From: Halorubrum ezzemoulense DSM 17463
GTDB taxonomy: Archaea; Halobacteriota; Halobacteria; Halobacteriales; Haloferacaceae
Direction: 5' to 3'
Length of the DNA stretch: 64,000 nt
Assembly (NCBI RefSeq): GCF_002114285.1
Contig: NZ_NEDJ01000002.1
Location: forward strand, 1-64,000
Position numbers and translations under genes: made by a program. Below the pieces are notes generated by a model that was given only the letters and a program-made list of their open reading frames with translations, did no database searches and had not been told where the DNA came from. This document shows positions 60,997 through 64,000 of this stretch, one piece after another; position 1 is the stretch's first letter, and each line of letters begins with the position of its first letter.

Positions 60997-61800
60997 TCAG
61001 TCCGCGCCGCGGACGACGTGACCGTACTTCAGCAGCGCGACGAACACCGCGCCGCCGACGGCGTTCCCGACCGTCGCCAGCGCGAGGAACGCGACGTAGT
61101 CCATCGGGGTGATCGCCGAGGAGACGATCAGCCCGAACAGTACCTCGACGTTGCCCGCGATCGAGTGCGGGAGGTGGAGCAGACCGATCGTTCCGGTGAC
61201 TATCAACACGAGGAGGATCCGAGCGGTCGTGTCCTGCGCCGCCGCGACGAGCCACGCCAGCAGCCCCATGAGCCACCCGGCGAAGACGCCGCCGACGAAC
61301 AGCCACGGGAGGTCGTGGTCGACCAGCTTCAACGCGATCGTCTCGAAGGAAGTCGGGTCGACGACGCCGAGTTCCGGCATTAGCAGCGTCACGAGCAGCG
61401 TGAACAGCAGCCCGCCGACGATGTTCCCCGCGTACACCAGTCCCCAGAGCCGGCCGAGCTGGCGGACCGAGGCCTGCCGATCGATCACCGGGATGACCGC
61501 CAGCGTCGTGTGTTCGGTGAAGAGCTCCGAGCGCCCCAGTATCACGAACATGAAGCCGACGGAGTAGACTGACGCCAACAGGAGCTCCGTCGTCAGATCG
61601 CCGAAGGTCCCCGGAGAAAGCGTCAACACGACTGCCATCATCAGCGGTCCGAACCCGATGTCGAGCCCGGCGGACAGTCCCGAGAGGAGGAGCCCGGACC
61701 GTTCGCGGTTCATCTCGTGGAGCCCGCTTTTGAGCAGCGACCCGAGGATGTTCCGCGAGGTCATCTGCTCCGTCGAGCCGCCTGTCTCTGAGTCGCTCAC
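60997..61800 (-). CDS. formate/nitrite transporter (FNT) family membrane protein
   Basis: This 267-residue protein has six hydrophobic helices and FNT-like blocks such as GLSAGLDIGFGPLMMAVVL, VGFMFVILGRSELFTEHT, GNIVGGLLFTLL and the late TVGNAVGGAVFVALLKYG. It is a pentameric channel for small anions (formate, nitrite or related). Compared with FocA it looks closer to the YfdC-like branch. The start may be GTG 61800, or ATG 61836 with 12 more residues. It is convergent with the mutase and divergent from the epimerase gene. Confidence 0.85.
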   Translation of the reverse strand: MSDSETGGSTEQMTSRNILGSLLKSGLHEMNRERSGLLLSGLSAGLDIGFGPLMMAVVLTLSPGTFGDLTTELLLASVYSVGFMFVILGRSELFTEHTTLAVIPVIDRQASVRQLGRLWGLVYAGNIVGGLLFTLLVTLLMPELGVVDPTSFETIALKLVDHDLPWLFVGGVFAGWLMGLLAWLVAAAQDTTARILLVLIVTGTIGLLHLPHSIAGNVEVLFGLIVSSAITPMDYVAFLALATVGNAVGGAVFVALLKYGHVVRGAD

Positions 61801-61880
61801 GGCTGGGTGATGATACGGGGTACGGCAGGGACGCACCCAAACCTTGGGATAGGGGCAGGGCGACCGGGAACCGCGCGGTC

Positions 61881-61888
61881 ATTATAAG
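61881..61888 (+). promoter_or_regulatory. TATA box for methylmalonyl-CoA epimerase
   Basis: ATTATAAG is centred about 29 bases before the ATG at 61913. Confidence 0.55.
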
Positions 61889-61912
61889 TCGACGCCGCCG
61901 GAACTGAACCGT

Positions 61913-62299
61913 ATGCGCTTCGACCACGTCGGCGTCGCGACCCGCGACGCGACCGACTTAGCCGACCTGTTCGGCGGCCTGCTCGACGCCCCGGTCGCCC
62001 ACGAGGAGACGTTCGACGACATGCGGATCGTCTTTCTCGAACTCGACGGTGGTGGGTACTTCGAGCTGCTCGAACCGGACGCTGGCGGGACGATCGCGGA
62101 GTATCTCGACCGCGAGGGACCGGGAGTTCACCACGTCGCGCTCGCGGTCGACGACCTGCCGGCGGCGCTCGACCACGCGCGCGACCTCGGTATCGACCTC
62201 GTCGACGAGGAACCGCGCCCGGGGGCGTGGGGCCACGAGGTCGCGTTCTGCCACCCGCGGTCCACCGGCGGCGTCCTCGTCGAGTTCGTCGAACACTGA
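61913..62299 (+). CDS. mce: methylmalonyl-CoA epimerase
   Basis: This 128-residue glyoxalase/VOC-fold enzyme opens MRFDHVGVATRDATDL (metal His), with FELLEPDAGGTIAEYL, GVHHVALAVDDLPAAL (second His) and a C-terminal FVEH containing the last Glu ligand. It racemises the (R) and (S) forms of methylmalonyl-CoA so that they can enter the mutase. It has its own TATA box, so it is probably transcribed separately from the mutase at 59284. Confidence 0.93.
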   Translation: MRFDHVGVATRDATDLADLFGGLLDAPVAHEETFDDMRIVFLELDGGGYFELLEPDAGGTIAEYLDREGPGVHHVALAVDDLPAALDHARDLGIDLVDEEPRPGAWGHEVAFCHPRSTGGVLVEFVEH

Positions 62300-62330
62300 G
62301 AGCGGTTCCGCCGGAGGGAGCCGCCGCGAT

Positions 62331-63998
62331 TCAGTCCGCCGCCTCGATCGCCGGGTCGTGCGTCTCGTACCAGCCGAGAATCTTCTCTAGCCGGTGGATC
62401 GCGCGGTCCGGGTCACCGATGTTGTGGTGCTCGTCGGGGTAGACGACCAGCTCCGCGTCGACCCCCTGCTTGCGGGCGGCGACGTACAGCTGCTCCGACT
62501 GGGAGGGCGGACACCGCCAGTCCTCGCCGCCGGCCATCACGAGCAGCGGGGTCTCGATGTTCCCGGCGTCCAACATTGCCGTCGACGACGCGTACGCCTC
62601 GGGGTCCTCCCACGGGAGCCCGAACTCCGCCTCCAGCCAGACGTGGGTGTCGTCCGTGCCGAACGCCGAACGGAGGTCGTAGATGCCGTGCTCCGGCGCC
62701 GCGGCGGTGAACAGGTCCGGCTCCTGCGTGACGAGGAACCCCTGCGCGATGCCGCCGTACGAGAAGCCGTGGCCGAACACGCGGTCCGGGTCGACCCACC
62801 CGCGGTCCGCGAGCGACTCGACGCCCGCCGCGATGTCGTCGACCTCTGCGGTGCCCCACTTTCCGCTCAGTTCCGCGGTGAACTCCCGGCCGCGGGAGGT
62901 ACCGCCGCGGTAGTTCGGCCGGAACACGAGGTACCCTCGGCTCGTCAGGGCGGCGTGGCCGAAGCTGAACACCGGCTCGTCGTACGACATCGGGCCGCCG
63001 TGGATCGCCACCACCAGCGGGTGGTCGCCGTCGTCCGGATCCACGTCGGGGCCGTGGTAGAGCACGCCGTCGAGCGTCCAGCCGTCAGACTCCCACTCGA
63101 CGCGGCGGGCCTCCGGCATCGGGAACTCGTCGGTCAGCGACTCGTTGACGCTCGTGCGGCGGCGAAGGGAGTCGGGTTCGGCGGCCGCGTCGAGGTCGGT
63201 GACGTCGACCGCGTACAGGTCGGTCCCGGACTCCGGCTCAGAAAGGACCGTCACCGCGGTCGCCCCGTAGTCGGCGACGTCGAACCCGACCATGGCCCGG
63301 TCGCGGCCCTGCGCCTCGAAGACGCGCTCCGCGCTGCCGTCGGTCTCGACACGGACCAACCGGGTGTGGCTCTCGTCGGCGATCCGGGTGTAGATCGACC
63401 CGTCGACCCACTCGACCCCGCCGCCGCGGGCGATCGTCCGGTCGAGAGCGGCAGTGACCGAGGTCGGGGCGTCGCGGTCGTCGGCATCCGGGTCGTCGCC
63501 CTCCCCCTCGGCGGCGTCAACGAGGTACACCTCCGCCGGCGCGGGCGGGTCGTCCGGGTCGCTCGCGGTCGTCGCGATCCGGTCGCCGTCCGGGTGCCAC
63601 GCGGGCGCGCCGTGGGCGAGGTCGCCGCCCGTGAGCCGCTCCGCGTCGCCCCCGTCGGCCGACACCGCGTAGAGATCGCGGACGGTGGTGTCGTCGGGGC
63701 GGTCGAGCCGACAGGAGGTGAACGCGATCCGGTCGCCCGGCCCCCACGTCGGGTCCATGCCGGCGACGTCCTCGAACGCGCCGCCGCCGTACGCGTCGTC
63801 GAGCCGCCGGGGGTCAGTCTCGGGGTCGTCGAGGTCGACGACGAAGAGGTACCGCGTCACGTCGTCGGTCCACCCGGCGCCGTTCACCTTGTGCTGAAGG
63901 CGGGTCGTCTCGATCGGGCCGCCCTCCTCGCGGACCTGGTCGAGGTACTCGGACTCCTCGTCGGTCGGGTCGCGCGACTCGATCACCAGTCGGTCGCC
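62331..63998 (-). CDS. S9-family prolyl oligopeptidase/acylaminoacyl-peptidase, N-terminus outside the window
   Basis: The last 556 residues or so are visible and the frame is still open at the window edge, so the start lies to the right. The N-terminal part is a beta-propeller with Asp-rich blades (WGPGDRIAFTSCR, WHPDGDRIATTASD). The C-terminal half is an alpha/beta hydrolase: GHGFSYGGIAQG with the nucleophile Ser, then Asp and His near AGGEDWRCP and PDEHHNIGDP. This is the S9C type. A GTG at 63986 is a possible internal start but would shorten the propeller. It is convergent with mce. Confidence 0.9.
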   Translation of the reverse strand, partial: GDRLVIESRDPTDEESEYLDQVREEGGPIETTRLQHKVNGAGWTDDVTRYLFVVDLDDPETDPRRLDDAYGGGAFEDVAGMDPTWGPGDRIAFTSCRLDRPDDTTVRDLYAVSADGGDAERLTGGDLAHGAPAWHPDGDRIATTASDPDDPPAPAEVYLVDAAEGEGDDPDADDRDAPTSVTAALDRTIARGGGVEWVDGSIYTRIADESHTRLVRVETDGSAERVFEAQGRDRAMVGFDVADYGATAVTVLSEPESGTDLYAVDVTDLDAAAEPDSLRRRTSVNESLTDEFPMPEARRVEWESDGWTLDGVLYHGPDVDPDDGDHPLVVAIHGGPMSYDEPVFSFGHAALTSRGYLVFRPNYRGGTSRGREFTAELSGKWGTAEVDDIAAGVESLADRGWVDPDRVFGHGFSYGGIAQGFLVTQEPDLFTAAAPEHGIYDLRSAFGTDDTHVWLEAEFGLPWEDPEAYASSTAMLDAGNIETPLLVMAGGEDWRCPPSQSEQLYVAARKQGVDAELVVYPDEHHNIGDPDRAIHRLEKILGWYETHDPAIEAAD

Positions 63999-64000
63999 GT

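Noticed and set aside
1-64000. CRISPR arrays, insertion sequences, integrases or provirus genes.
   Set aside because: No regularly spaced direct repeats, no transposase or terminal inverted repeats seen; the only integrase-like sequence is the N-terminal domain of a regulator that lacks catalytic residues.

Overview
The window looks like a chromosomal segment of an extremely halophilic archaeon (class Halobacteria; a Halorubrum-like genome is my best guess, not proven). The evidence is very GC-rich DNA, strongly acidic proteins with Asp/Glu-rich tails and insertions, archaeal information-processing genes (TFB, DNA topoisomerase VI A and B, an archaeal-type 3-dehydroquinate synthase), a bacterio-opsin-activator-type regulator, and TATA-like boxes about 25-32 bases before many start codons with few Shine-Dalgarno sequences. 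Gene density is high. I found no rRNA, tRNA, CRISPR array, insertion sequence or provirus, so this reads as ordinary core chromosome with some accessory regulation.

Layout. 0-8 kb: the end of 3-dehydroquinate synthase II, a membrane protein, an SDR, a PfkB kinase, carboxypeptidase Taq, threonine aldolase, a DUF2209-like gene with a probable N-terminal frame break, and HflX. 8-17.5 kb: an acetate module with two AMP-forming acetyl-CoA synthetases flanking a bacterio-opsin-activator-like regulator, then a coupled DUF4212 / sodium:solute symporter / UspA operon. 17.5-24.3 kb: an epimerase-like protein, a Cu+ P-type ATPase, a cold-shock protein, a possible HhH-GPD protein, an SDR and a Tat-exported protein. 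24.4-29.6 kb: the topoisomerase VI operon (B then A), a CDGSH protein, MsrB and a histidine kinase. 29.6-35 kb: acyl-CoA dehydrogenase, aminotransferase plus Lrp regulator, aldo/keto reductase and PurA. 35-45 kb: a small winged-helix protein, a large coiled-coil protein, Nudix, TFB, a membrane protein, an M24 peptidase, an MFS carrier, a lipoprotein and a divergent pair of small genes. 45-53.5 kb: hisC / AK6-like kinase / CDP-alcohol transferase, a second HflX, an FAH-family hydrolase, a zinc-ribbon membrane protein, a PAS kinase and an MBL hydrolase. 53.5-64 kb: a sugar porter behind an AT-rich control region, OsmC, a multi-PAS kinase with a degenerate receiver, an O-methyltransferase, methylmalonyl-CoA mutase, an FNT channel, methylmalonyl-CoA epimerase and a truncated S9 peptidase.

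How the genes fit together. The clearest functional unit is acetate use: the symporter pair imports a small organic acid, two Acs enzymes activate it to acetyl-CoA, and the regulator between them is a natural candidate controller. Acyl-CoA dehydrogenase, methylmalonyl-CoA mutase and epimerase add short-chain acid and propionyl-CoA metabolism. Three histidine kinases lack an adjacent response regulator.

The observations I consider most worth checking are: (a) two 71-base copies of a conserved two-stem hairpin at 58289-58359 and 58461-58531, with a compensatory base-pair change between them, one spanning the stop codon of the O-methyltransferase and one in the leader of the multi-PAS kinase; (b) an apparent internal duplication of a helical segment in Top6B; (c) the recombinase-like fold of the acetate-locus regulator together with inverted repeats at its start; (d) a second, divergent HflX; and (e) the palindromes before the sugar porter. 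I did not find a convincing wholly new multi-gene system.
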